NCBI RefSeq assembly: GCF_029320955.1
Contig: NZ_CP119757.1
Coordinates: 2,976,001-3,040,000, forward strand
Source of the DNA: Flavobacterium sp. YJ01
Lineage (GTDB): Bacteria > Bacteroidota > Bacteroidia > Flavobacteriales > Flavobacteriaceae
Reading direction: 5' to 3'
DNA length: 64,000 nucleotides
Both the position numbers and the translations under genes were made by a program. This document shows positions 8,419 through 17,108 of the stretch, in pieces (the stretch's first letter is position 1; each line of letters begins with the position of its first letter). The notes under the pieces were generated by a model. That model searched no databases, was not told where the DNA came from, and saw only the letters and a program-made list of their open reading frames with translations.

Positions 8419-9321
8419 TTAAACCCAATCAATCGGATTTTGCAATACATTTATCAATTTTTCCTCTTCACTTCCCGTTTCTGGATGATGATCATAAACC
8501 CATTGCACATGTGGAGGCAAACTCATTAAAATGCTTTCAATTCTTCCGTTGGTTTTTAAGCCGAATAAAGTTCCTTTATCATGAACCAAATTAAATTCAA
8601 CATAGCGACCACGACGGATTTCCTGCCAATTTCTGTTTTCTGGAGTATATTCTAGATTTTTTCTTCTTTCCACAATCGGAACATAAGCTTCAAGGAAACT
8701 ATTTCCGACTTCAGTTACAAAATTATACCAGTTTTCCATTGACATTTGCTCATTTGCTTTGCAATAATCAAAGAATAAACCGCCAAGTCCACGAGCTTCA
8801 TTTCTGTGTGCATTCCAGAAATACGAATCACATTGTTTTTTATATTTCGGATAAAACTCTGGATTGTGTTTGTCGCAAGCCGTTTTACAAGTTTGATGAA
8901 AGTGTTTTGCATCTTCTTCAAACAAATAATAAGGCGTTAAATCCTGTCCGCCGCCAAACCATTGTTCGATTACTTTTCCAGATTCGTCATACATTTCAAA
9001 ATAACGCCAATTAGCATGAACAGTCGGAACCATTGGATTTTTCGGATGAATAACCAAGCTTAATCCGCAGGCAAAGAAATCGGCTTCACCAACATTAAAC
9101 ATTTTTTGCATCGTTTCAGGCAATTTTCCGTGAACAGCAGAAATGTTTACGCCGCCTTTTTCAAAAACTGCTCCGTTTTCAATAACGCGAGTTCTACCGC
9201 CACCGCCTTCCGGACGTTTCCAAAGATCTTCACGGAATTTTGCCGTTCCGTCAACAGCTTCTAATCCTGCACAGATCTGGTCTTGTAAATTTTGTATGTA
9301 GGCGTAAAATTGGTCTTTCAT
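8419..9321 (-). CDS. hemF: Oxygen-dependent coproporphyrinogen III oxidase
   Basis: Converts coproporphyrinogen III to protoporphyrinogen IX with oxygen, in the cytosol. The 300-residue length is standard. The family signature FGGGQDLTPYYLFEEDAKHFH is near residue 122, with RNEARGLGGLFFDY and the conserved RRGRYVEFNLVHDKGT later. Five bases separate it from the small upstream gene (9327-9707), so they are co-transcribed. An oxygen-dependent enzyme fits aerobic life. No anaerobic HemN is in the window. Confidence 0.97.
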   Translation of the reverse strand: MKDQFYAYIQNLQDQICAGLEAVDGTAKFREDLWKRPEGGGGRTRVIENGAVFEKGGVNISAVHGKLPETMQKMFNVGEADFFACGLSLVIHPKNPMVPTVHANWRYFEMYDESGKVIEQWFGGGQDLTPYYLFEEDAKHFHQTCKTACDKHNPEFYPKYKKQCDSYFWNAHRNEARGLGGLFFDYCKANEQMSMENWYNFVTEVGNSFLEAYVPIVERRKNLEYTPENRNWQEIRRGRYVEFNLVHDKGTLFGLKTNGRIESILMSLPPHVQWVYDHHPETGSEEEKLINVLQNPIDWV

Positions 9322-9326
9322 TGTAA

Positions 9327-9707
9327 TTATTTTTTGGCTTTCGCCGAAGCAATTTTCGAATTTATTCCGAAAGAAAAAACCTTGCTTTCTTGCTGAATAT
9401 ATTGATAAATAGCCAAAGCTTTATCTTCAAAATTGTAGTTTTCTTCTTTTGAGAATTCGATTAAAATATCTCCAAATTGCTCTAAATGTTCCCAATCAAA
9501 ATGAAGTCGCATTAATAATGTGATTAAATCTTGATTTGAATAATTGACTAAAGTTTCAACATTTAATCCAAATTCTTTTAATTGACTTTCAATATCTGAT
9601 TTTTGTAAATGACTCAACGGATAAGGAACGAAAATAAGGGTTCGTAACGTTTTGAGAACGTTATCAATTCTAATTTTTTCTTCGTCTCTTAAACCTTTGT
9701 TGAGCAT
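9327..9707 (-). CDS. Small conserved protein of unknown function in the heme operon
   Basis: 126 residues, no signal peptide or membrane segment, predicted mostly helical and acidic in the middle (HFDWEHLEQFGDILIEF), with an alanine/lysine tail. It lies between hemE and hemF and ends 5 bases before hemF, so translation is probably coupled. No recognised domain. The position suggests a role linked to heme synthesis, but that is inference only. Confidence 0.7.
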   Translation of the reverse strand: MLNKGLRDEEKIRIDNVLKTLRTLIFVPYPLSHLQKSDIESQLKEFGLNVETLVNYSNQDLITLLMRLHFDWEHLEQFGDILIEFSKEENYNFEDKALAIYQYIQQESKVFSFGINSKIASAKAKK

Positions 9708-9721
9708 GTTTTTTTTAAGTT

Positions 9722-9793
9722 GGTAGTTGATGGTTTTTGGTTGATGGTTCTTGGCGTTTAACTATCAACCAAAAACCATCAACCATCAACTAT
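9722..9793. repeat. Inverted repeat between hemE and the small gene
   Basis: Left arm TAGTTGATGGTTTTTGGTTG and right arm CAACCAAAAACCATCAACC / ATCAACTA are complementary, with internal reiteration of TTGATGGTT. It occupies the whole gap. It is not a typical terminator because it lacks a GC-rich stem with a T tract. Confidence 0.7.
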
Positions 9794-10818
9794 TATTGCC
9801 CGTATTCCTTCACCGCGTCAATAAACGCTTTTGCGTGATCTACAGGGATATTTGGTAAAATTCCGTGACCTAAATTTACGATATATTTATCTTTTCCGAA
9901 TTCGTCGATCATTTCGTGAACCATTTTCTTGATAGTCGGAATTGGAGAAAGCAATCTTGACGGATCAAAGTTTCCTTGTAAAGTAATGTTTCCGCCAGAT
10001 AAATAACGAGCATTTCTTGCCGAACAAGTCCAATCTACTCCTAATGCAGAAGCACGGCTTTTACCCATATCACCAAGAGCAAACCAACATCCTTTTCCGA
10101 AAACAATAACAGGCGTAATATCTGCTAAAGCGTCAACGATCTGATTGATGTATTTCCATGAAAATTCCTGATAATCAACTGGAGAAAGCATTCCTCCCCA
10201 AGAATCAAAAATCTGAACGGCATTTACACCCGATTTTACTTTTTCTTTTAAGTATAAAATAGTCGTATCGGTGATTTTTTGTAATAAAGTATGCGCTGCA
10301 GCTGGGTTTGAAAAACAGAATCCTTTTGCAGTATCAAAACTTTTTGAACCTTTTCCTTCAACAGCATAACAGAAAATTGTCCAAGGCGAACCAGCGAAAC
10401 CAATTAATGGCACTTCGTCGTTCAACATTTCTTTAGTCAATTTCACAGCGTCAAAAACGTAACCTAAAGTTTCATTTACATCTGGAACATACACTTTGTG
10501 AACATCTGCCAAAGAACGAATCGGATTTGGAATAATCGGACCTAAATTGTCTTTTAATTCTACGTGAATTCCCATAGCACGAGGCACTACCAAAATATCT
10601 GAGAATAAAATTGCAGCATCTGGAGCGATTCTTCTGATCGGCTGAACTGTAATTTCAGCAGCTAATTCTGGAGTTTCGCAACGCGTAAAGAAATCATATT
10701 TATCACGAAGTTCTCTAAATTCTGGTAAATATCTTCCTGCTTGACGCATCATCCATACCGGCGGACGCTGAACGGTTTCTCCTTTTAATGCTCTTAAAAA
10801 TAGGTCGTTTTTTAACAT
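9793..10818 (-). CDS. hemE: Uroporphyrinogen decarboxylase
   Basis: Decarboxylates the four acetate side chains of uroporphyrinogen III to give coproporphyrinogen III. The 341-residue length is normal. The N-terminal signature [20 protein letters not shown] is intact. [16 protein letters not shown] and the C-terminal [14 protein letters not shown] are the other conserved blocks. It lies in the minus-strand hem run after hemD, separated from it by a 128-base gap made of short repeated units. Confidence 0.98.
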   Translation of the reverse strand: MLKNDLFLRALKGETVQRPPVWMMRQAGRYLPEFRELRDKYDFFTRCETPELAAEITVQPIRRIAPDAAILFSDILVVPRAMGIHVELKDNLGPIIPNPIRSLADVHKVYVPDVNETLGYVFDAVKLTKEMLNDEVPLIGFAGSPWTIFCYAVEGKGSKSFDTAKGFCFSNPAAAHTLLQKITDTTILYLKEKVKSGVNAVQIFDSWGGMLSPVDYQEFSWKYINQIVDALADITPVIVFGKGCWFALGDMGKSRASALGVDWTCSARNARYLSGGNITLQGNFDPSRLLSPIPTIKKMVHEMIDEFGKDKYIVNLGHGILPNIPVDHAKAFIDAVKEYGQ

Positions 10819-10819
10819 T

Positions 10820-10942
10820 TTTTTCTTTGCTTTAGGCTTTAAGCTTTAGGCTTTAAGCGGTTTTTATTTTTTTGCTTTAGGCTTTAGGCCATCACATTGA
10901 TTTTCTTTGCTTTTTTGCTTACGGCTTATAGCCTAAAGCGTA
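10820..10942. repeat. GCTTTAGGCTTTAAGC repeats between hemE and hemD
   Basis: Several direct and inverted copies of GCTTTAGGCTTTA, with the inverse GGCTTATAGCCTAAAGC at the hemD end. Related inverted units (GCTTAAAGCCTAATGC) occur at 15251-15281, just before hemH. No gene fits here. Confidence 0.7.
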
Positions 10943-10946
10943 TTGC

Positions 10947-11612
10947 TTACTTATATTCGTGAATTACATCTTCGATTACATCTTCAATTGTTGGCTGATC
11001 TGCGACGATGATGTTTTTTGTGATTTTTGATAGCGCTTCTGCAGTAGTGTCGCCAATACAGAAACAGATTTGTTTATTGATGATATTATGTTTCAAATAA
11101 CTTTTAACTCCAGAAGGACTAAAAAACAAAATCGCTTCAGGATTTGCTTTTATTTTCTGCGGTTGAAGCGTCGTTTCGTAAACTTGAATTTCATTGAATT
11201 TAATTCCGTTTTCTTTTAAAGCTTCTGGCAAAGTGTCTCTTCTTAAATTTCCGCTGAAAAAAGTATAACTTTCATTTCCGTAAATCAAAGTGATAATTTC
11301 AGCTAAATCGGCGGCGTAACCTGTATAAGCAATAACATTAAAACCGTTTTCTTCTAAAAGATTTTTTGTTTTAAGTCCAACGCAGTAAACATTTTTGTTT
11401 TTTAATTCTTCTGATTTTGAATTAGATAAAACGCTGTGAACGGCATTTTGACTTGTAAAAATTAAACTTTCGTTGAGGTCTTTAAGTTCGAAAGGTTTGT
11501 TTTCTGTTTTAATAAAATCGGCTTCGATTACCTCGACGCCATATTTCATTAGCTCTTGTTTGTGAAGAGGAGATAATATTTTAGTAGATAGTATTTGAAC
11601 TGGTTTTGCCAT
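10947..11612 (-). CDS. hemD: Uroporphyrinogen-III synthase
   Basis: Cyclises hydroxymethylbilane with inversion of ring D to form uroporphyrinogen III. HemD is poorly conserved. The call rests on the 221-residue length, the two-lobed pattern with LIFTSQNAVHSVL and ILFFSPSGVKSYL, the CIGDTTAEAL block, and position. The start codon overlaps the hemC stop by 1 base, so the two are translationally coupled, as in many bacteria where HemC product is passed directly to HemD. Confidence 0.93.
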   Translation of the reverse strand: MAKPVQILSTKILSPLHKQELMKYGVEVIEADFIKTENKPFELKDLNESLIFTSQNAVHSVLSNSKSEELKNKNVYCVGLKTKNLLEENGFNVIAYTGYAADLAEIITLIYGNESYTFFSGNLRRDTLPEALKENGIKFNEIQVYETTLQPQKIKANPEAILFFSPSGVKSYLKHNIINKQICFCIGDTTAEALSKITKNIIVADQPTIEDVIEDVIHEYK

Positions 11613-12535
11613 TATTTTTTTAGGGATTCTTTAATTTGCTGCATTAATTCCGTTCCGCCATTATTCAAAATCTCCTGAGCAGAGTTGAAACCTAATTTTT
11701 TCCATTCTGAAATATCAACTGTTTTGTTGATTTCCAGTTTTTGTTTTCCGTCGATAGAAAGCAGAACTCCTTGAAAATGTAAAGTGTCTTCATCTTCATT
11801 ATAAGTAACCAAAGATCCAATTGGCGCAGTACATCCGCCTTCAAGTGTTCTCAAAAACTGACGTTCGATATAGGTACAAATTTCAGTTTCGATATCATTT
11901 AACTGAGAAAGCGCATCTAAAGTATAATTGTCATTTTCCATTGCTACAACAAGCATCGCTCCTTGCGCCGGTGCGGGAATCATCCAATCTAAATTGATGT
12001 AATTTTCAGGTTTTAAGTTAATACGCTCCAAACCTGCGGCAGCAAAAACAGCTCCGTCCCAATTATTGTCCTGCAGTTTCTGCATGCGCGTATTCACGTT
12101 TCCACGTAAATCAACCACAGTATGATTTGGGTATTTATTGAACCATTGCGCCTGACGACGTAAACTTCCTGTTGCAATAGTACTTGGATTTGTAAAATCA
12201 GGATTTCCTTTATGAACTAAAATATCCAAAACATTGGCTCTTGGTAAAACTGCCGCCTGAACAATTCCTTTTGGCAATGCAGTTGGAACATCTTTCATAG
12301 AATGCACGGCGATATCGCAATCGTCATTAATCATGGCAATATCTAAGGTTTTAGTAAAAATTCCAGTTATTCCAAGTTCATAAAGTGGCTTATCCAGAAT
12401 AATATCGCCTTGAGATTTAACCGCAACAATTGAGGTTTTATAACCCAAATCGTTTAGTTTTTTCTCGACAGTGTGTGCTTGCCAAAGTGCTAATTCGCTA
12501 TCGCGCGTTCCTATTCTGATTGTTTTTTCAGCCAT
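11612..12535 (-). CDS. hemC: Hydroxymethylbilane synthase (porphobilinogen deaminase)
   Basis: Polymerises four porphobilinogen units into hydroxymethylbilane. 307 residues, normal length. Visible motifs are IGTRDSELALWQA at the N terminus, HSMKDVPT, GSLRRQAQ and DLRGNVNTR for substrate binding. C235 in EGGCTAPIGS carries the dipyrromethane cofactor. It overlaps hemD by 1 base. The 187-base gap to hemA is filled by a repeat. Confidence 0.98.
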   Translation of the reverse strand: MAEKTIRIGTRDSELALWQAHTVEKKLNDLGYKTSIVAVKSQGDIILDKPLYELGITGIFTKTLDIAMINDDCDIAVHSMKDVPTALPKGIVQAAVLPRANVLDILVHKGNPDFTNPSTIATGSLRRQAQWFNKYPNHTVVDLRGNVNTRMQKLQDNNWDGAVFAAAGLERINLKPENYINLDWMIPAPAQGAMLVVAMENDNYTLDALSQLNDIETEICTYIERQFLRTLEGGCTAPIGSLVTYNEDEDTLHFQGVLLSIDGKQKLEINKTVDISEWKKLGFNSAQEILNNGGTELMQQIKESLKK

Positions 12536-12542
12536 GTTTTAT

Positions 12543-12712
12543 TTTTTGAACCATATAAGTTATATAAGTAAATTTAAGTAGTTTGGGTAAAACATAGTTT
12601 AAATAATCTGATATAACTTTGTTTTTGAACCATGTAAGTCATATAAGTAAATTTAAGCAGTTTGTTATAAAACAGCATTTTATTAAATGAACTTATATGA
12701 CTTATATGGTTT
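12543..12712. repeat. Family D repeat between hemC and hemA
   Basis: Two direct copies (12543-12578 and 12621-12657) of TTTTTGAACCATATAAGT plus TATATAAGTAAATTTAAG, and one inverted copy (GAACTTATATGACTTATATG, about 12690-12709). A related unit is at 63399-63432. A 61-codon open frame here is only repeat sequence. Confidence 0.75.
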
Positions 12713-12722
12713 AAAATTTTAT

Positions 12723-13973
12723 TTAAGATGCTTTTATTTTGAAGACTTTTTCGATCCATTCGATGCTTTCATCAACCATGGTATCGTCGTCTTTTAAATG
12801 ATTAGCAAAATGAGTAGTGATTTTCTGGATAATTCGGTTACTGATAATTTCAGCTTGCTCTTCATTAAAATCGGCGATTTTTTTGCTTTGAAAATCCAAT
12901 TCAGAAGCTTTAATCGCATTTAATTTGTCTTTTAAGGCATTGATTGTAGGTGCAAATTTTCTGCCTTTCATCCAAATAACAAATTCTTCTTTGATTTCTT
13001 CAATGATTGCTTCTGCAGCTGGAATATGTAATTTTCTGTTTTCCAAAGTTTCATCTGTCAATTGAGACAAATAATCCATGTGAATTAAAGTTACACCTTC
13101 TAATTCCTCAACGTTTTCATTCACGTTTTTTGGAATCGATAAATCCAGAATCAATAAAGGTTTTTTAAGATTTAAAATGGCTTTGTCAACCGTTGGGTTT
13201 TGTGCGCCAGTTGCAACAACTACAACATCGGCTTTTTGAAGTTCTAAATGTAATTCAGAATAATCTTTAACAATTAGATTTAGTTTTCCAGCCAATTTCT
13301 CCGCTTTATCTTTAGTTCTATTTATTAAAGTGATGTGCTCGTTTTTAGTATGTTTTACTAAATTTTCGCAAGTATTTCTTCCGATTTTACCAGTTCCAAA
13401 AAGTAAAATGTTTTTGTTGCTGATATCTTCAACATTCTTTAAAATATATTGTACAGAAGCAAAAGAAACCGAAGTTGCGCCAGAACTAATTTCTGTTTCT
13501 GTTTTAATTCTTTTACTTGCCTGAATCACTGCATTTACCAATCTTTCCATAAAAGCATTGGCTAAATTCATTGATTTTGAATGAATAAAAGAAGTTTTAA
13601 TTTGAGATATAATTTCGAAATCACCTAAAATCTGACTGTCTAAACCAGTTCCTACGCGAAATAAGTGATTGATTGCTTCTTGATTTTTGTAAACGAAACC
13701 CACTTTCTGAAAAGCATCTACAGATCCGTTACTATTATCACAAATAAGTTTTATTAATTGAAATGGATGTTCAGCAAAACCGTAGATTTCGGTTCTGTTG
13801 CAAGTTGAAGTAACTATTAAACTTTCTATTCCATCGTTTTTAGCTTGCTCCAGCAATCGCGTTTTCGCAACGGCGTCCAAACTAAATTGACCTCTGACCT
13901 CAGCATCAGCTTTTTTGTAACTCAGACCAACTGAGTAAAAATAAAGGTGTTTCGGTACGTTATTGTTTTCCAT
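12723..13973 (-). CDS. hemA: Glutamyl-tRNA reductase
   Basis: First committed enzyme of the C5 heme pathway: reduces glutamyl-tRNA to glutamate-1-semialdehyde with NADPH. 416 residues from ATG 13973. The frame is open 9 codons further, but MENNNVPKHL fits the family start. C58 in TSTCNRTE is the catalytic thiol. The NADPH-binding segment is NILLFGTGKIGRN, and a C-terminal helical dimerisation domain follows. It is the first gene of the minus-strand hem run and is divergent from the AraC-type regulator. No hemL was found in this window. Confidence 0.97.
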   Translation of the reverse strand: MENNNVPKHLYFYSVGLSYKKADAEVRGQFSLDAVAKTRLLEQAKNDGIESLIVTSTCNRTEIYGFAEHPFQLIKLICDNSNGSVDAFQKVGFVYKNQEAINHLFRVGTGLDSQILGDFEIISQIKTSFIHSKSMNLANAFMERLVNAVIQASKRIKTETEISSGATSVSFASVQYILKNVEDISNKNILLFGTGKIGRNTCENLVKHTKNEHITLINRTKDKAEKLAGKLNLIVKDYSELHLELQKADVVVVATGAQNPTVDKAILNLKKPLLILDLSIPKNVNENVEELEGVTLIHMDYLSQLTDETLENRKLHIPAAEAIIEEIKEEFVIWMKGRKFAPTINALKDKLNAIKASELDFQSKKIADFNEEQAEIISNRIIQKITTHFANHLKDDDTMVDESIEWIEKVFKIKAS

Positions 13974-13997
13974 AAATTCACTTTCATAAAAGTGCAA

Positions 13998-14107
13998 CAA
14001 AATTATTACTATAGTGTTTATAAAAGTAACGCTAAAAGTACTTTTTATGTCGCTGTATGTTTTTTTGAACCTAAATAGGTGTTTTTGAGTAAAAAAGGCT
14101 ACTTTTG
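13998..14107. promoter_or_regulatory. Divergent hemA / araC promoter region
   Basis: TAATTTTG (minus strand, 13998-14005) before hemA and TACTTTTG (plus strand, 14100-14107) before the regulator both fit TAnnTTTG. Neither has a TTG at ideal spacing. The shared 227-base gap between the two start codons is the obvious place for control of heme genes. Confidence 0.4.
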
Positions 14108-14200
14108 TAGCAAAATCAACTCCTTTGAAGTGATTAGTTTAGAGTGATTCTAAATAACATTTTGAGTTTGTTTTGATTTTTGTTTCAAAAAAATATCGCT

Positions 14201-15076
14201 ATGAGTTCTCAAGAAGTTATAAAAATTGAAGACGACTTTACGCTGATCCGTTTTCAAAATGATGGTTCTGAACCTTTCTACGCACAGTACGAAATAATCG
14301 GTACTGGCCTGATACAGTTTCACTTCGGGATAAAAGGAAACGCAAAATTTTTATTTAATCAAGGCAATTACGCTTTAGAATTGAAAGAAGAAAAATCGTT
14401 GCTTTTATACAATCCGCAGAAAGAATTACCGCTTAATTTAGAATTGGCTCCAAACTCGTGGGCGATTTCAGTAATTGTTTCCATCAAGAAATTTCACGCG
14501 TTGTTTTCTGCCGAAGCCGATTATATTACTTTTTTAAGCCCTGATAACAAGGATAAAAAGTATTATAACGAAGGAAACATCAGTCCGTCAATGGCAATTG
14601 TGCTGAGTCAGTTGTTTCATTATAACCTTCATCCGTCTATAAAAAACCTTTATTATAAGGGAAAAGGATACGAATTATTGAGTTTGTACTTTAATAGAAC
14701 CGAAGATCCAAATGCAGAACAATGTCCGTTTTTGATTGACGAAGACAATGTTCTAAAAATCAGAAAAGCCAAAGAAATTGTAATTGCAAATATGGCCGAA
14801 CCGCCAGGACTGCAAGAATTGGCAGATGAAATTGGTTTGAATGTGAAGAAACTCAAAATGGGTTTCAAACAGATTTATGGCGATACCGTTTATGGTTTTC
14901 TTTTCGATTACAAAATGGATTTTGCTAGAAAACTTTTAGACAGCGGTTCTTATAATGTAAACGAAGTTGGTTTGAAAATTGGCTATAGCACGGGAAGTCA
15001 TTTTATTGCGGCATTCAAGAAAAAGTTTGCCACAACTCCAAAGAAGTATTTGATGTCGATTAATGCGAATGTTTAA
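14201..15076 (+). CDS. AraC family transcriptional regulator
   Basis: 291 residues. The N-terminal ~190 residues form an AraC-type sensor part without close similarity I can name. Residues ~200-291 are the double helix-turn-helix domain (LQELADEIGLNVKKLKMGFK, then NEVGLKIGYSTGSHF and TTPKKYL). The DNA-binding part resembles PchR-like regulators of iron and siderophore genes. ATG 14201 is chosen over a TTG 7 codons upstream. It is divergent from hemA and upstream of hemH and hemJ, so it is a candidate regulator of heme synthesis in response to heme, iron or a precursor. That is inference. Confidence 0.88.
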   Translation: MSSQEVIKIEDDFTLIRFQNDGSEPFYAQYEIIGTGLIQFHFGIKGNAKFLFNQGNYALELKEEKSLLLYNPQKELPLNLELAPNSWAISVIVSIKKFHALFSAEADYITFLSPDNKDKKYYNEGNISPSMAIVLSQLFHYNLHPSIKNLYYKGKGYELLSLYFNRTEDPNAEQCPFLIDEDNVLKIRKAKEIVIANMAEPPGLQELADEIGLNVKKLKMGFKQIYGDTVYGFLFDYKMDFARKLLDSGSYNVNEVGLKIGYSTGSHFIAAFKKKFATTPKKYLMSINANV

Positions 15077-15081
15077 TCTGT

Positions 15082-15145
15082 TTGCCACGAATTTCACTAA
15101 TTAGCACGAATTAAAAAATCTGCAAGATCTGCGTGAGAATTTTTT
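15082..15145. repeat. Family E half-element after the AraC gene
   Basis: GCCACGAATTTCACTAATTAGCACGAAT-type sequence, then TCTGCAAGATCTGCGTGAGAA. The first part matches an arm of the element at 16951-17092. Confidence 0.55.
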
Positions 15146-15218
15146 ACAATATTGATTTTCGATATTCAACAATAATTAAAAAGTAATAATTATCATATTT
15201 CTAAAAAGCAGCAAGTTC

Positions 15219-15226
15219 TACTTTTG
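15219..15226 (+). promoter_or_regulatory. Possible -7 box for hemH
   Basis: TACTTTTG fits TAnnTTTG and lies 67 bases before the hemH ATG. The same octamer occurs before the AraC gene at 14100. No clear TTG box at 17-19 bases. Confidence 0.4.
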
Positions 15227-15250
15227 ACGAAATTTTTAAAAACAAATAAA

Positions 15251-15281
15251 AGCTTAAAGCCTAATGCTTAAAGCCTAATGC
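15251..15281. repeat. GCTTAAAGCCTAATGC direct repeat in the hemH leader
   Basis: Two adjacent copies of GCTTAAAGCCTAATGC end 12 bases before the hemH start. This is the inverse form of the units between hemE and hemD (10820-10942). Confidence 0.65.
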
Positions 15282-15293
15282 AAAAAAACAATA

Positions 15294-16307
15294 ATGAAAG
15301 GCGTATTATTAGTAAATCTTGGATCTCCAGAAAGTCCAACTCCAAAAGACGTAAAACCTTATTTAGATGAATTTTTAATGGATAAATACGTGATCGATGT
15401 TCCGTATTTATTGAGAGCATTATTAGTTCGCGGAATTATTTTAAGAAAAAGACCAGAAGAATCAGCACACGCTTACGCAAAAATCTGGTGGGAAGAAGGT
15501 TCACCGTTAGTTGTACTGTCAGAAAGAATGCAGAAAAAAGTACAGCCACTTGTAAACGTTCCAGTTTCTTTGGCAATGCGTTACGGAAGCATGACAATTG
15601 AAAAAGGACTTCAAGAATTGAGCGATAAAGGAGTTACAGATGTAATGCTTTTTCCTTTATATCCGCAATATGCAATGGCTTCGACTTTGACTATTTTAGT
15701 GAAAGCAGAAGAAATTCGCAAGAAGAAATTCCCGCACATGAAATTTACAGATGTTCCGGCATTTTACAATAAACCGGATTATATCAAGAATTTAGCAGAT
15801 TCAATTCAAAAGCATTTAGTTGGATTTGATTATGATCATTTGTTGTTCTCTTATCACGGAATTCCAGAGCGTCATATTCGTAAAACCGATGTAACAAAAT
15901 CGCATTGTAAAATTGACGGTTCATGTTGTAATACGCCTTCACCAGCGCACGAATTTTGTTATCGCCACCAATGTTACGAAACGACAAAACAAGTCATAAA
16001 ATTATTAGGACTTCCAGAAGACAAATACAGTTTGACATTTCAATCGCGTTTGGCGGGAGATAAATGGTTAGAGCCTTATACCGATGTTGAAATTGACAAC
16101 ATGCCAGCAAAAGGAATCAAGAAATTAGCAGTTGTTACACCAGCTTTCGTTTCAGATTGTTTAGAAACTTTGGAAGAAATCGCGATGCGTGCCAAAGAAG
16201 ATTTTGAAGCAAATGGAGGAGAAGAATTCTTGGCAATTCCATGTTTAAACGATGATGATGAATGGTGCCAAACGGTGAGTAACTGGATTAATGATTGGGC
16301 GAAATAA
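15294..16307 (+). CDS. hemH: Ferrochelatase
   Basis: Inserts ferrous iron into protoporphyrin IX, the last step of heme synthesis. 337 residues, normal length. Conserved parts are VLLVNLGSPESPTPKDVKPY at the N terminus, the metal-ligand histidine H188 in FSYHGIPERH, FQSRLAGDKWLEPYTD, and DCLETLEEI with a catalytic glutamate. Between H188 and the QSR block is a cysteine-rich stretch (C205, C211, C212, C222, C227). Some bacterial ferrochelatases bind a [2Fe-2S] cluster through cysteines, so a cluster is possible. hemJ follows on the same strand. Confidence 0.97.
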   Translation: MKGVLLVNLGSPESPTPKDVKPYLDEFLMDKYVIDVPYLLRALLVRGIILRKRPEESAHAYAKIWWEEGSPLVVLSERMQKKVQPLVNVPVSLAMRYGSMTIEKGLQELSDKGVTDVMLFPLYPQYAMASTLTILVKAEEIRKKKFPHMKFTDVPAFYNKPDYIKNLADSIQKHLVGFDYDHLLFSYHGIPERHIRKTDVTKSHCKIDGSCCNTPSPAHEFCYRHQCYETTKQVIKLLGLPEDKYSLTFQSRLAGDKWLEPYTDVEIDNMPAKGIKKLAVVTPAFVSDCLETLEEIAMRAKEDFEANGGEEFLAIPCLNDDDEWCQTVSNWINDWAK

Positions 16308-16310
16308 TAT

Positions 16311-16386
16311 TTGTTTCAGGTTTAAAGTTTCAAGTTTTTCTCAAAGTTGATTAACCTGAAACCTGAGACCTGAAACCTGAAACAAA
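16311..16386. repeat. Inverted repeat between hemH and hemJ
   Basis: TGTTTCAGGTTTAAAGTTTC at the left and reiterated ACCTGAAAC units at the right form an imperfect inverted repeat that fills the 85-base gap. Confidence 0.6.
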
Positions 16387-16392
16387 ATAATA

Positions 16393-16941
16393 ATGGAATA
16401 TTATAACTATTTAAAATCACTACACCTTATTTTTGTTATTACTTGGTTCGCAGGTTTGTTTTATATTGTGCGTTTGTTTGTGTATCAAATTGAGGCCAAT
16501 GAAAAACCTTCGCCAGAAAAAGAAATTTTGCAGGCGCAATACAAAATAATGGCCTACCGTTTGTGGTATATTATTACATGGCCATCGGCGGTTTTGGCAA
16601 GTATTTTTGCTTTTTGGATGCTGTTTTTTACAGATGCTGGAAGCGTTTGGATTAAAATGCCGTGGATGCACGTAAAATTGTGTTTCGTTTTCCTTTTGTA
16701 TTTATATCACGGAAAATGTCATCAAATATTCAAACAATTGCAAAATGATGAGGTAAAATATTCCAATAATTTTATGCGTTTATGGAATGAAGGCGCAACA
16801 ATTATTTTATTTGCCGTTGTCTTTTTAGTAGTTTTAAAAAGTGCCATCAACTGGATTTTCGGCGTAATCGGAATCATTTTATTCTCGGTTTTAATTATGC
16901 TGGGATTTCGTTTTTACAAGCGTATACGAGAAAAAAAATAA
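16393..16941 (+). CDS. hemJ: Protoporphyrinogen IX oxidase, HemJ type
   Basis: Membrane enzyme oxidising protoporphyrinogen IX to protoporphyrin IX, replacing HemG/HemY. 182 residues with four or five hydrophobic segments (about 10-28, 55-77, 92-108, 134-152 and 154-172). The N-terminal KSLHLIFVITWFAGLFYIVR and the WMHVKL block are characteristic of the HemJ (UPF0093) family, and the conserved histidine H11 is present. It follows hemH, which uses its product. With hemF and hemH in the region it completes the protoporphyrin-dependent branch. Confidence 0.93.
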   Translation: MEYYNYLKSLHLIFVITWFAGLFYIVRLFVYQIEANEKPSPEKEILQAQYKIMAYRLWYIITWPSAVLASIFAFWMLFFTDAGSVWIKMPWMHVKLCFVFLLYLYHGKCHQIFKQLQNDEVKYSNNFMRLWNEGATIILFAVVFLVVLKSAINWIFGVIGIILFSVLIMLGFRFYKRIREKK

Positions 16942-16950
16942 AAAGAGTTT

Positions 16951-17092
16951 GCCGCTATTGCACTAATTAGCACGAATTTATTTTAAGCAATTATTGCCAC
17001 AGATTAAAGGATTATGAGGATTAAAAAAAATCATTTAAATCCTTTTAATCTATGGCAAAAAAAGAATTAGTGTAAATTAGTGAAATTCGTGG
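16951..17092. repeat. Family E nested inverted repeat
   Basis: Outer arms: CACTAATTAGCACGAATTT on the left, TAGTGAAATTCGTGG on the right. Inner arms: TGCCACAGATTAAAGG (from 16995) and CCTTTTAATCTATGGCA (to 17056). The inner unit recurs as the outer arms of the element at 27438-27622. Confidence 0.75.
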
Positions 17093-17108
17093 AGAAAAAA
17101 CAAAAACT

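Noticed and set aside
12574..12759. Open frame of ~61 codons between hemC and hemA
   Set aside because: Lies entirely in family D repeats and has no protein-like features.
14180..14200. TTG start for the AraC gene
   Set aside because: ATG 14201 follows 7 codons later and starts the natural protein; the TTG-linked codons look non-coding.
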